Origin: Desulfocapsaceae bacterium
Lineage (GTDB): Bacteria > Desulfobacterota > Desulfobulbia > Desulfobulbales > Desulfocapsaceae
DNA: 37,121 nucleotides
Direction: 5' to 3'
Assembly (NCBI GenBank): GCA_030065655.1
Contig: JASJDT010000011.1
Location: 1 to 37,121, forward strand
The notes under the pieces are model-generated. The model was given only the letters and a program-made list of their open reading frames with translations, was not told where the DNA came from and did no database searches. The position numbers were made by a program, and so were the translations under genes. Below are positions 28,286-37,121 of the stretch, piece after piece; positions within the stretch are counted from its first letter, which is position 1; each line of letters opens with the position of its first letter.

Positions 28286-29677
28286 TCAGCTGGCGTGAGT
28301 GCGGATATAATTTTTAATTAGCTCTTGATCGGCGGTCATAATTTCACAGCGGCTTTCTTTGTCAAAAATATTTTTTATAGCTTCTGGTATATCCGGTTCT
28401 ATTCCGGTGGCTGCCTTGACAGTTTCACCAAACTTTGCCGGATGAGCAGTGGCAAGACAGATCATGGGAATGTTTTTCTGCTGTTTCTGCAGGCCTGCAA
28501 ATACTGCTATTGCCGTGTGAGGGTCTAGCAGGTAATTATATTCTTTGTGAAAATTTGCGATGGTATCGGCCAGTTCAGCCTCTGTTGCAGCTATGGCACC
28601 AAAATCGCGTTGGATATGATCGCAATGGTTACCGAGCTCGAGTAAGCCTTTTTCGCTGAATTCCTCCATTGCTGAAGCGGTTCTTTCTCCATCCTTATCC
28701 AGAAGATAATAGAGATAACGCTCAAAATTAGAAGCAGCCTGAATATCCATTGAAGGGCTTGATGTACTTTGCACCTCCGCTTTCGAATAGTCACCATTCT
28801 GGACGAACCGACAGAGAATGTCATTGGTGTTGGTAGCTAGAAAGAGTCTGCGGATAGTTCCTTCGGGCAGCAGGAGTTTAGCTATATAGCCTGCAAAGAT
28901 ATCACCAAAATTGCCGGTCGGGACGGCAAAATCCATGGCCTTGTCACCTTCATGTTTGATGACGTGCAGGCTGCTGTAGACATAATAGACAACCTGGGCA
29001 AGTATTCGAGCCCAATTGATTGAGTTGACCGCACCAAGCTGATATCTTTCCTTGAATTCTATATCGCTGAAAATATCCTTGACGATTTTCTGGCCATCAT
29101 CAAAAGTGCCCTCAACAGCAATGTTGAAGACATTGGCATCGGTCACCGTGGTCATCTGTTTTTCCTGGACCGGGCTTATGCGTTTGTGCGGATGGAGGAT
29201 GAAAATATTAATCCGCTGTTTGCCGCGCACCCCATAGATAGCAGCACTCCCAGTATCACCAGAGGTTGCTCCGAGGATGTTAAGTGAACCGTTGTCCTGT
29301 TCAAGCAGATATTCAAAGAGGTTGCCAAGGAATTGCAGGGCAATATCTTTGAAGGCCAGGGTCGGACCATGAAAAAGCTCAAGAATATGCAAATCACCAT
29401 GGTGCACCAGAGGAGTGATTTCGGCGTTGGTAAAGGTGGAGTAAGACCTCTTGATGAGGTCACGCAGGTCGCTTGAGGGTATATCATCGACAAAGCGGGA
29501 CATGATTTCAAAGGCTAGCTCCGTATAGGTCAGATCTTGCCAGGAGGCAAAGGTTTCTGCTCCTATACGGGGAATATTTCTGGGCAGCAGCAACCCGCCA
29601 TCCGTTGCCAGACCCATCATAACTGCCTTGCTGAAAGATATGGGCGAGATGCCACCGCGTGTGCTTATATATTGCAT
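28286..29677 (-). CDS. thrC: Threonine synthase
   Basis: MQYISTRGGISPISFSKAVMMGLATDGGLLLP; FHGPTLAFKDIALQFLGNLFEY (PLP Lys); GATSGDTGSAAIYG; VPTGNFGDIFAGYIAK. Confidence 0.96.
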   Translation of the reverse strand: MQYISTRGGISPISFSKAVMMGLATDGGLLLPRNIPRIGAETFASWQDLTYTELAFEIMSRFVDDIPSSDLRDLIKRSYSTFTNAEITPLVHHGDLHILELFHGPTLAFKDIALQFLGNLFEYLLEQDNGSLNILGATSGDTGSAAIYGVRGKQRINIFILHPHKRISPVQEKQMTTVTDANVFNIAVEGTFDDGQKIVKDIFSDIEFKERYQLGAVNSINWARILAQVVYYVYSSLHVIKHEGDKAMDFAVPTGNFGDIFAGYIAKLLLPEGTIRRLFLATNTNDILCRFVQNGDYSKAEVQSTSSPSMDIQAASNFERYLYYLLDKDGERTASAMEEFSEKGLLELGNHCDHIQRDFGAIAATEAELADTIANFHKEYNYLLDPHTAIAVFAGLQKQQKNIPMICLATAHPAKFGETVKAATGIEPDIPEAIKNIFDKESRCEIMTADQELIKNYIRTHAS

Positions 29678-29915
29678 GATTTTCTTTTCAACTTTTTATA
29701 GTGTTGGATGAGTTGGCAAGCGCTGATATGGAGGCCTGCTGTTGGGAAGTACTCATTTTTAAGAATACTCTCTTTGTCTTAAATAAGACCATCAAGAAGC
29801 AGAATATTGACTGGGAATGAAAAAGATAGCGTTTCTGCACTTCGTCTCATCGGTTCACAATTAAAAACATTACCAGATAACAACCGTATCCATAATTTGT
29901 TATGATGCCTGGGTG

Positions 29916-30293
29916 TCAATCAGTCTCTATTTCAACTTTCTTGGCATCGTGCCAGAGTCCCTCAAGATTATAAAAACTCCTTTGCTCATGATAAAAGACA
30001 TGAACAACCACGTCATCGAAATCGAGCAGCACCCACATCCCTTCTCGCATTCCTTCGGTGTGTGAGGGTTTGATTCGTTTCGCACGAAGCTGATTTTCTA
30101 TGGCTTCGGCAATACCTTGAACATGACGTGTTGATCTTCCGTTCACTATAACAAAATAGTCAGCAAACGAGGAGATCCCATCAACATCAAGCACGGTAAG
30201 GTCCTCAGCTTTGGCGTCCGAGGCGATTCTGGCGCAGGTAGAAGCCAGTTCAAAGCCGGACTGCGCACGATATTCTTCCTTTAATCTTTTCAT
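29916..30293 (-). CDS. rsfS: Ribosome silencing factor RsfS
   Basis: ASDAKAEDLTVLDVDGISSFADYFVIVNGRSTRHVQGIAEAIE and GMREGMWVLLDFDDVVVHVFYHEQRSFYNLEGLWHDAK. Confidence 0.95.
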   Translation of the reverse strand: MKRLKEEYRAQSGFELASTCARIASDAKAEDLTVLDVDGISSFADYFVIVNGRSTRHVQGIAEAIENQLRAKRIKPSHTEGMREGMWVLLDFDDVVVHVFYHEQRSFYNLEGLWHDAKKVEIETD

Positions 30294-30317
30294 ATTCTAA
30301 ATATGTAGACGTGATAT

Positions 30318-32780
30318 TTAATTGCTATTATTCTTTTTTCCTGATTTGCGTGGTGGAAATTCAAAGCTGATTTTACCATTTTTTTGCAAAAGAAGATAGG
30401 CATCAAATGGGCGCTTCTTTTTGGAAATAAATCCTTTAATGAGCTCCGTTTTACCAGTATTGAGCAGATTGGCTATGGTATCAGGGGAAAGTTCGCGTGA
30501 TAGAATTATTTTGCTTATTTTTAGTCCTTTTTTTTCATCTCCCTCCAGAGCCGACTGTGACATGTAGCCCGCCGGTGTTTCGTAAACGGGCGTGTCGTCA
30601 ATGGGTGATTTACCAAGCGGTTGTTGCTGCATTATTTCATCAATATCGAGCTCATCCGTGGCGTTGGCAAAGATGAAGTCCACTTTTTTATTGGTCAGCT
30701 TGATTGAAGCACTGAAATGTTTGCCTTTTTTTGAGAGAAAGTTGGCAAAAGGGCCGATGGTCTCACCTTTGATGAGAGCTATGATTTCTTCATCGCTCAT
30801 CACTCTTCCCCCAAGAATCTTGCGGATATGCATGGAATCATCTTCAGCATGATAGGCGATGGGCGAGGAATAAAAGCGCAGACCGTTCACCGGACTAAAA
30901 GGTGCTTCGGGGCGCACTTCCGACTCTTCAAAATTTACTATCTGCGAAGTAATATGCTTGGTAAGATCACGGATCTCCCGCATAAAACTCTCTCGTGTCA
31001 TCTCACCTTTCATTATTTGATTAAGTTTGTATTCCCATTCGCCAGTCATCTCCGGTGAAGCCAAAACCTCAATCTTCATGGCGTCGAGGAGTGCCAGAAG
31101 TTCTATGGCCTTACCCGTAGGGACGAGTTCTTTGGCTTCACGAACGACATATTTTTCATTGATTAATTTCTCGATGATTGCAGCCCGGGTGGCCGGCGTT
31201 CCCAAACCTCTTTCCTTCATGGCTTCGGCAAGTTCTTCGTCATCAACGAGCTTGCCGGAGTTCTCCATTGCTGAGAGCAGCGTTGCTTCACTGAAACGAG
31301 GTGGCGGCTTGGTCTCCTTTTCTTCCTCCCGGATATCGGTGCAGATCACTGTGGCATCATCTGGGATTGGCTGCAGGATACTTTCCTTGGTATCATCCGC
31401 TTCTGCACCATAGATAAGTTTCCAGCCCGGTTCGGTCATGATTTTACCTTCGGTGATGAAGGTTTCCTCTTTCACCAAAGATATTCGTTTCGTGACCAAA
31501 AATTTGGCCGGGGGAAAGAAGACAGCGAGGAAACGCTGGGTAACCATAAGGTATATTTTTTCTTCAGCTTCAGAAAGATTTTGTGGCAGTTGCGTAGTTG
31601 GGATTATGGCGTGATGATCGGTAACCTTGGCGTTGTTGAATATCTTTTTATTCTTTTTGATATAACTTTTTTCAAGCGCCATCTCGGCAAACTTGCCAAG
31701 TTTCCAGTTTCTTTGGCGTACGGTAACGTCTTTGGCGGTCTTCAGGTAATCTTCAGGCAGAAATCTGGAGTCGGTCCTGGGATAGGTCAGCACCTTGTGC
31801 CTCTCGTATAAAGCCTGGGCAATATTCAAGGTGTTCTTCGCGGAAAAACCGAACCTGGCATTGGCCTCCCGCTGAAGAGAAGTCAGATCGTAGAGTTGTG
31901 GTGAAGTTTGTGAAGATTGTTTACTTTTTTCGGAGACCTCAGCCTGACCTTTTCGGCATTTATCAAGTATCTCTCTGACCCTGTTTTCATCCCATAGCCG
32001 ATCGGCTTTGAGCTCTGGTTTTTGCGGATCTGGCGAGAATTTAGGATCATTCCATTTACCGATATATGAGCTGTCATTATAAGTAAATGTTGAAAAAATA
32101 TTAAAATATTTCTGTGGCTTGAACTCTCTACGGATCTTCTCCCGTTTGACCAGAAGAGACAGGGTCGGTGTCTGAACCCGACCACAGGGAGTAAGAAAGA
32201 ATCCCCCCCGGCGGGAATTGAAACCGGTGAGTGCTCTGGTTGCATTTATACCGATAAGCCAGTCCGATTCGGAGCGGCAAAGGGCGGTATCTTCCAGGGT
32301 CACCATCTCCTCGTTGTCTCGCATATGCTGAAATGCTTTGCGGATAGCTTCACTGGTCATGGACTGAAGCCATAATCTCTTGAAAGATTTTTGAGCAACC
32401 GAGTTGTTCCAGACAAAACGAACAATGTTCTTGAATATGAGCTCGCCTTCACGACCGGCATCACAAGCATTGACAATAGCGCCAATATCCTTGCGGCGGA
32501 TAAGTTTTTGCAGGGCATTGAGCTGACTCTTGGTATCAGGTAATTTCTTGAGTGGGAACTTTTCAGGAAGAATAGGAAGATCCTGAAGGCTCCACTTTTG
32601 ATATTTTGGGTCAATCTCCTCAGGGTAGCAAATGGCAACCAGATGCCCTATGGCGAACGAAATAATATACTCATCGCCTTCGAAGTGTGTTTTGGTTTTC
32701 TTGTATTTACCCGGAAGAACCTTGGCGAGATCTGCTGCAACACTAGGTTTTTCAGCTATTATAAGAGTTTTTTCAGTCAT
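30318..32780 (-). CDS. topB: DNA topoisomerase III
   Basis: TLIIAEKPSVAADLAKVLPG; NACDAGREGELIFKNI (Toprim DxD-type); LYERHKVLTYPRTDSRFL (active Tyr); GLGTPATRAAIIEKL. Confidence 0.95.
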   Translation of the reverse strand: MTEKTLIIAEKPSVAADLAKVLPGKYKKTKTHFEGDEYIISFAIGHLVAICYPEEIDPKYQKWSLQDLPILPEKFPLKKLPDTKSQLNALQKLIRRKDIGAIVNACDAGREGELIFKNIVRFVWNNSVAQKSFKRLWLQSMTSEAIRKAFQHMRDNEEMVTLEDTALCRSESDWLIGINATRALTGFNSRRGGFFLTPCGRVQTPTLSLLVKREKIRREFKPQKYFNIFSTFTYNDSSYIGKWNDPKFSPDPQKPELKADRLWDENRVREILDKCRKGQAEVSEKSKQSSQTSPQLYDLTSLQREANARFGFSAKNTLNIAQALYERHKVLTYPRTDSRFLPEDYLKTAKDVTVRQRNWKLGKFAEMALEKSYIKKNKKIFNNAKVTDHHAIIPTTQLPQNLSEAEEKIYLMVTQRFLAVFFPPAKFLVTKRISLVKEETFITEGKIMTEPGWKLIYGAEADDTKESILQPIPDDATVICTDIREEEKETKPPPRFSEATLLSAMENSGKLVDDEELAEAMKERGLGTPATRAAIIEKLINEKYVVREAKELVPTGKAIELLALLDAMKIEVLASPEMTGEWEYKLNQIMKGEMTRESFMREIRDLTKHITSQIVNFEESEVRPEAPFSPVNGLRFYSSPIAYHAEDDSMHIRKILGGRVMSDEEIIALIKGETIGPFANFLSKKGKHFSASIKLTNKKVDFIFANATDELDIDEIMQQQPLGKSPIDDTPVYETPAGYMSQSALEGDEKKGLKISKIILSRELSPDTIANLLNTGKTELIKGFISKKKRPFDAYLLLQKNGKISFEFPPRKSGKKNNSN

Positions 32781-33339
32781 TAATTATAAGTGGCCAGCTT
32801 CAACAGTCAGCGTTTTTTTCTGATATTTTGTAGAGCTTTTGTCCGTATTCTGTAATGCAGTGGTGCACGGTTCGTAATTTATCTGGTCGAGTTGTCCATC
32901 ATCCTCATCTGTTGTTCTGGCTGAAATGTTTTTTTCAAAGTCTTTAGGTCTTTTTTTTAAACCTGATGGTTATTTCAACCTATATACGATCTATGTAGAA
33001 ACTTAAGCACAAAATTATACGTCAGACGGAGGTACTATTGGGAAAGACATTATTTCTTGGTAAAGAACGGTAATGGAAATGTCCGTTGTTGTATAATTCG
33101 CTCTCTGGTTTGTCAATTATAAAATGAATTATATTTATTCTTATGTACTTCACCGAAACAACATAAATGGTAAAGACACTTTATAGTAAAAATGCAGGAT
33201 AAATTGTATGTCGTGTCAAATAAATGTCAAACAGGGCAAAATTCAGCGAAGGATCAATCGTTCATGGTAATGTAAAGACGTTTATTTTTCGGGGAGATTA
33301 AGAAGAAGGCATCCTGGCAAAGATATAGTTCCTTATTTC

Positions 33340-33368
33340 TTGACAAAGTTTATATGAAATGTTTAAAT
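33340..33368 (+). promoter_or_regulatory. Putative sigma70-type promoter for tRNA-Gly (TTGACA-N17-TTAAAT)
   Basis: Perfect -35 TTGACA at 33340-33345 and an AT-rich -10-like hexamer at 33363-33368, ~22 nt before the mature tRNA 5' end. Confidence 0.55.
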
Positions 33369-33390
33369 TGCATGTTTAAAACGAGGCCGA

Positions 33391-33466
33391 GCGGGCGTAG
33401 CTCAGTTGGCAGAGCGCAAGCTTCCCAAGCTTGAGGTCGCGAGTTCGATCCTCGTTGCCCGCTCCA
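33391..33466 (+). tRNA. tRNA-Gly (anticodon CCC), CCA encoded
   Basis: Cloverleaf: acceptor GCGGGCG/TGCCCGC, anticodon stem CAAGC/GCTTG with loop TTCCCAA, T-arm GCGAG TTCGATC CTCGT, discriminator T plus CCA. 76 nt. Confidence 0.96.
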
Positions 33467-33546
33467 TTTGTGCTGTACGGAGTGTCGTTGAGGCAGGAAT
33501 CAACCGGTTCCGAGTATACCTGCTGAAATTTTGGCAGGCATTTGAA

Positions 33547-33570
33547 AGTGGGCTTTGCCCGCTTTTTTTT
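33547..33570 (+). terminator. Rho-independent terminator (candidate attenuator) between tRNA-Gly and rimP
   Basis: AGTGGGC TTT GCCCGCT stem-loop followed by a run of eight T (33563-33570). Confidence 0.75.
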
Positions 33571-33642
33571 ATGTCCGTTTCCAGGTGAAACTATCTAAGG
33601 GATTATTGTCTTGGCGCAGTAGGAATGCCTGTTTGAGTTGAA

Positions 33643-34098
33643 ATGAGTGAAATTGTCAAAGAAAAAGTAAGCGCCTATGCAGAAGAATTGTTGCCCTCTC
33701 TGGGCCTGGAACTCGTCGAAGTTCAATTTCGTAGAGAGCAGCACGGCTGGGTCCTGCGGGTCTTCATCGATGCTGAAGAAGGTGTGAATCTTGATGATTG
33801 CAGCAGGGTGAGCAGAGAACTAGGCGATTATCTCGATGTCGAAGACATCATAGATCATGCCTATAACCTGGAAGTTTCTTCGCCTGGACTGGAGAGAAAG
33901 CTTATCAAGACAGAAGATTTTGCACGTTTTGCGGGCAGTAAAGCAAAAATAAAATTTCAGCAGCTGTATGACGGGCGAAAAAGTTATGTTGGTGAGATAG
34001 TAGATGTAGATGGAGATGAAATTTTGCTGTTGTCGGAAGATGGAAAAGAGCTGCGTTTTACCTTTGCTATGTTGAGTGCAGCGAGGCTTTCTTTATAA
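33643..34098 (+). CDS. rimP: Ribosome maturation factor RimP
   Basis: LGLELVEVQFRREQHGWVLRVFIDAEEGVNLDDCSRVSRELGDYLDVED...YNLEVSSPGLERKL. Confidence 0.96.
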   Translation: MSEIVKEKVSAYAEELLPSLGLELVEVQFRREQHGWVLRVFIDAEEGVNLDDCSRVSRELGDYLDVEDIIDHAYNLEVSSPGLERKLIKTEDFARFAGSKAKIKFQQLYDGRKSYVGEIVDVDGDEILLLSEDGKELRFTFAMLSAARLSL

Positions 34099-34172
34099 TT
34101 GTATATACCATTTTTTACTAATTGAAGAGTGTCCGTTCAGAAGAGCCAGGGCAACAACGTTGGAGTTACGTG

Positions 34173-35567
34173 ATGCTGTCAGATTTAAAACGCATAATCG
34201 ATCAGATCAGCAGGGACAGAGGATTTAATAAACAGCTTTTGATCAGTGCTATTGAGGATGCTGTTGCTTCGGCTGCCAGAAAAAAGTTGGGTAGCAGAAG
34301 AGATATTGAAGTCCGCTATAACGATGAATATGGCGAGGTTGAGATATTTCAGTTTCGCAATGTCGTTGAGGTTGCAGAAGACGAGCAAACTGAAATTTCA
34401 TTGGATGAAGCTCTGCAACTGGACCCGGAAGTTCGACTTGGCGACGAACTAGGCGAAAAGATGGACAACATTGAAGATCTCGGCCGCATTGCCGCTCAAT
34501 CAGCCAAGCAGGTAATCATCCACAAGATGAAGGATGCGGAAAAAGAGGTCATCTATGAGATGTTCAAAGGACGTATTGGCGAAGTTGTCAGCGGCATCGT
34601 CCAGCGCTTTGAACGTGGCAATATGATCGTGAACTTGGGTAGAACGGATGCGATTCTTCCAAAAGACCAGCAGATTCCCAAACGTTCGTTCAAGCAGGGT
34701 GACCGGATTCGGGCCTATCTTACTGAAGTTCGACAAAATACCAGAGACGCCCAGCTGATGTTGTCTCGTACCTGTGATGAATTCCTGGCCAAACTATTTC
34801 AAATGGAAGTGCCTGAGATATCTGAAGGGATTGTCAAAATCATGGGAGTGAGCAGGGAGCCGGGTTTTCGAGCTAAAATTGCAGTGAGTTCCATGGAAAC
34901 CGATGTTGATCCGGTAGGTGCCTGTGTTGGTATGAAGGGTTCCAGGGTACAAAATGTAGTGCAGGAGTTGCAGGGAGAAAGAATAGATATTGTCACCTGG
35001 AGTCCGGATCCGGCTAAATATGTCTACAACGCTTTGGCCCCAGCCCATGTGAGTATGGTGCGGGTTGATGAAGAGACAAAATCGCTTCTGGTGGTCGTCC
35101 CCAATGATCAGCTATCCTTGGCCATAGGGCGCCAGGGGCAGAACGTTCGCCTCGCCTCCAAATTATTAGGCTGGAGAATTGATGTAAAAAGCGAGCAACG
35201 CTATGCAAATTTAGAGGATCCAGGATATCAAAGTTTGCTGGCCATCGAAGGTATTGAGGAGCCCCTTGCCGACCAACTCTTTGCCAAGGAGATAAAATCT
35301 GTTAAAGATCTTGCCGTAGCAGATGTTGACTCTTTGATTGTCCTGCGGGCTATCGATGAAGAGTTTGCCCAAGCAATGATAAGCGCGGCTGCTGAAACGG
35401 TAGAAAGTGGTGTTGATTTTGAAACGGTAGCAACTGATGATGAGGATAACGTTCAGGCTGAGGGTGGTTCTGTTACTGCCGAGCAGGATGAAGTAGATAG
35501 TGTAGGTGATGTTGTTGAAGCCGAACAGAATGAGGATTCGGCCGATGCAGGTGATGAGAAAGAATAA
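34173..35567 (+). CDS. nusA: Transcription termination/antitermination factor NusA
   Basis: MLSDLKRIIDQISRDRGFNKQLLISAIEDAVASAARK; S1/KH regions including GACVGMKGSRVQNVVQELQGERIDIVTW and SLAIGRQGQNVRLASKLLGWRIDV. ATG at 34173 preferred over the track start. Confidence 0.97.
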   Translation: MLSDLKRIIDQISRDRGFNKQLLISAIEDAVASAARKKLGSRRDIEVRYNDEYGEVEIFQFRNVVEVAEDEQTEISLDEALQLDPEVRLGDELGEKMDNIEDLGRIAAQSAKQVIIHKMKDAEKEVIYEMFKGRIGEVVSGIVQRFERGNMIVNLGRTDAILPKDQQIPKRSFKQGDRIRAYLTEVRQNTRDAQLMLSRTCDEFLAKLFQMEVPEISEGIVKIMGVSREPGFRAKIAVSSMETDVDPVGACVGMKGSRVQNVVQELQGERIDIVTWSPDPAKYVYNALAPAHVSMVRVDEETKSLLVVVPNDQLSLAIGRQGQNVRLASKLLGWRIDVKSEQRYANLEDPGYQSLLAIEGIEEPLADQLFAKEIKSVKDLAVADVDSLIVLRAIDEEFAQAMISAAAETVESGVDFETVATDDEDNVQAEGGSVTAEQDEVDSVGDVVEAEQNEDSADAGDEKE

Positions 35568-35570
35568 TCC

Positions 35571-35780
35571 GTGTCTGAGCCGGTACGCACATGCGTAATA
35601 TGTAGGAGCAAAGCGATGAAATCAGCTCTACATCGCTTTGTCTGGGAGGATGGAAGTCCTCTACTTGATGAATATCAAAGAAAAAACGGCAGGGGAGCAT
35701 ACTGTTGCAGGAGTGAAAGATGTTTACAAAGATTTCTTTCACACCGGCAAAGGTGGCTCAAAATTTTTAATAAGCAATGA
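35571..35780 (+). CDS. ylxR: YlxR family RNA-binding protein (DUF448)
   Basis: VRTCVICRSKAMKSALHRFVW...NGRGAYCCRSERCLQRF, between nusA and infB. GTG start. Confidence 0.88.
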   Translation: MSEPVRTCVICRSKAMKSALHRFVWEDGSPLLDEYQRKNGRGAYCCRSERCLQRFLSHRQRWLKIFNKQ

Positions 35781-35860
35781 AACTTCTTGATGACGCCCAA
35801 GCAGAACTTCTTGCCTGTAAGACAGAACAGGCAGAACGATTGGCAGCGTATTTTTGCTGA
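35777..35860 (+). CDS. Possible 27-aa ORF coupled to ylxR (MKLLDDAQAELLACKTEQAERLAAYFC)
   Basis: ATGA start/stop overlap with ylxR; ends just before the infB leader. Not in the ORF track (too short). Confidence 0.25.
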   Translation: MKLLDDAQAELLACKTEQAERLAAYFC

Positions 35861-35884
35861 GGAGAGGTATTACGGGAGCAAATG

Positions 35885-37121
35885 ATGAGCAGGGTGAGGA
35901 TTTACGAACTAGCGAAAGAAGCCGGAATGGCGAGCAAGGATTTGGCCGCGAAACTCATTGAGCAGGGTTACGACATCAAAGGCCACAGTTCTACCGTGGA
36001 TGATGAAACGGCAGAAAAGATCCGTAAAACCGTATTGCAAAAACCGGAAATGGAGCGCGTTGAGAAGAGGATAGACGATCCCAAGGGAGCAACTGTTATT
36101 CGCCGAAGATCAACTATTATCAGGCGAAGAAAAGCTCCGACTGAGGAGACAGAACGCGAACAAGAAGCAACAGCTGAGGAAACAAGTCAAACAGAGACAG
36201 CTGACAGCGCTCCTGCCGGGGTGGAAGAGACAAAAACGCAGGCTGTAGAAGAGGCCGATGCTGCGCAGGTCGAAACGGGTAAGGAAGTAGAACCCCAAAT
36301 AGACAAAAGCGAAGAGGCAGCAGCCCCGACAAAGAAAGATTCTGCCATAGAATCCTCTAAAGAGATCATCGAGCCGGAAATGGCCGCTGAGGGTGGCGCT
36401 GAGACTGATCTTGAAGAAGCTGCGGTTGCTACAGCGACAAAAGAATCTGAAGCTGTTGAGGTTGATGAAGCTGCTCCGGAGACGGAAAAAAAGGTTAAAC
36501 CGAAAGAGAAAAAGAAGGTAGCCTCGAAAAAGCTGGCTCGTGTTGTAGGGACAATCGATATCCCAGTTGAAGAAGAGCAAAAAGCCTCACCGCGGCCTAA
36601 GAAAAAATCTGTCCGGCCCTCCGGTGCTCCTGGCCATGAACAGCCAGCTGGTCAAGATGGTTACGACTCTGGAAGGGCTCGCAAAAAAGGCAAGAAGGCG
36701 GATCAGACTGAAGCTGATGAAGAGTTTGGCCGTAAAGCCGGTAAAGCGGCCAAAAAAGCGAAGAAAGCGGTCAAGTATACGCATTTTGGCAGTGACTATC
36801 AGCGCTCACCTGGCAAAAGAGGTAAAAAAGGCGGGAGAGGCAAAAAAGACAGTAAACCGATTGCCCCACCTCTAGAGATGAAGGCAAGTAAGAAGCGGAT
36901 CAAGGTTTTTGATTCCATTACTGTCGGTGATCTCGCCTCCAAGATGAGGGTCAAAGCAAGTGAGGTAATAGCCAAACTGATGGGCCTTGGGGTAATGGCA
37001 ACCATGAACCAACCGGTTGATGTGGATACTGCCATGCTCATTGCCAGCGACTTTGGCTATGAGGTCGAGCAAGGTGTGACTGAAGAGATTGGTATCCAGA
37101 TGCTCGATCAGGAACAGGAAG
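35885..37121 (+). CDS. infB: Translation initiation factor IF-2, N-terminal part (truncated by window end)
   Basis: Frame from ATG 35882/35885: [46 protein letters not shown]..., charged Ala/Glu/Lys linker, then IF2_N-like [51 protein letters not shown]. No stop before the window end. Confidence 0.95.
   Translation, partial: MSRVRIYELAKEAGMASKDLAAKLIEQGYDIKGHSSTVDDETAEKIRKTVLQKPEMERVEKRIDDPKGATVIRRRSTIIRRRKAPTEETEREQEATAEETSQTETADSAPAGVEETKTQAVEEADAAQVETGKEVEPQIDKSEEAAAPTKKDSAIESSKEIIEPEMAAEGGAETDLEEAAVATATKESEAVEVDEAAPETEKKVKPKEKKKVASKKLARVVGTIDIPVEEEQKASPRPKKKSVRPSGAPGHEQPAGQDGYDSGRARKKGKKADQTEADEEFGRKAGKAAKKAKKAVKYTHFGSDYQRSPGKRGKKGGRGKKDSKPIAPPLEMKASKKRIKVFDSITVGDLASKMRVKASEVIAKLMGLGVMATMNQPVDVDTAMLIASDFGYEVEQGVTEEIGIQMLDQEQE

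Noticed and set aside
36110-36580. 156-aa minus-strand ORF rich in Phe/Leu/Cys/Arg
   Set aside because: Antisense of the Ala/Glu/Lys-rich infB linker, a known source of long spurious ORFs.
36567-36875. 102-aa plus-strand lysine/arginine-rich ORF
   Set aside because: Out of frame within infB; the infB frame (starts at 35882/35885) is open and shows the IF2_N domain.
1-37121. CRISPR array, IS element or prophage
   Set aside because: No regularly spaced repeats, transposase, integrase or structural phage genes seen in any frame; the primase-helicase alone is insufficient.

Overview
The 37 kb window looks like a chromosomal, mostly housekeeping region. Gene content and protein style suggest Desulfobacterota (Desulfobulbales-like), which is inference only. 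On the + strand: a truncated ORF end, a FabL-like SDR, Maf, a ~370-nt intergenic region rich in inverted repeats, two tandem paralogous HEAT/cNMP-binding-like/PilZ proteins, and a TWINKLE/DnaB-like primase-helicase. Then come trmFO, a 3D-domain lipoprotein and mutL (-), a PBP1A (+), and a Pit transporter with a DUF47 partner plus a large P-loop kinase-like/FHA-like/metallophosphoesterase fusion (-). These are followed by a small orphan ORF (+), a three-gene split glutamate synthase (-), two tatA paralogues (-), and an MTA/SAH deaminase - purine nucleoside phosphorylase - thrC cluster with rsfS and topB (-). The window ends with tRNA-Gly(CCC) and rimP-nusA-ylxR-infB (+, infB truncated by the window end). 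The best candidates for something under-described are: (i) the cNBD/PilZ paralogue pair next to a primase-helicase whose Toprim DxD motif appears lost, with a structured candidate leader upstream; (ii) the single-chain kinase-like/FHA-like/phosphatase protein, reminiscent of PNKP; (iii) an attenuator-like arrangement between tRNA-Gly and rimP-nusA-infB. No CRISPR array, transposase or phage module was seen.
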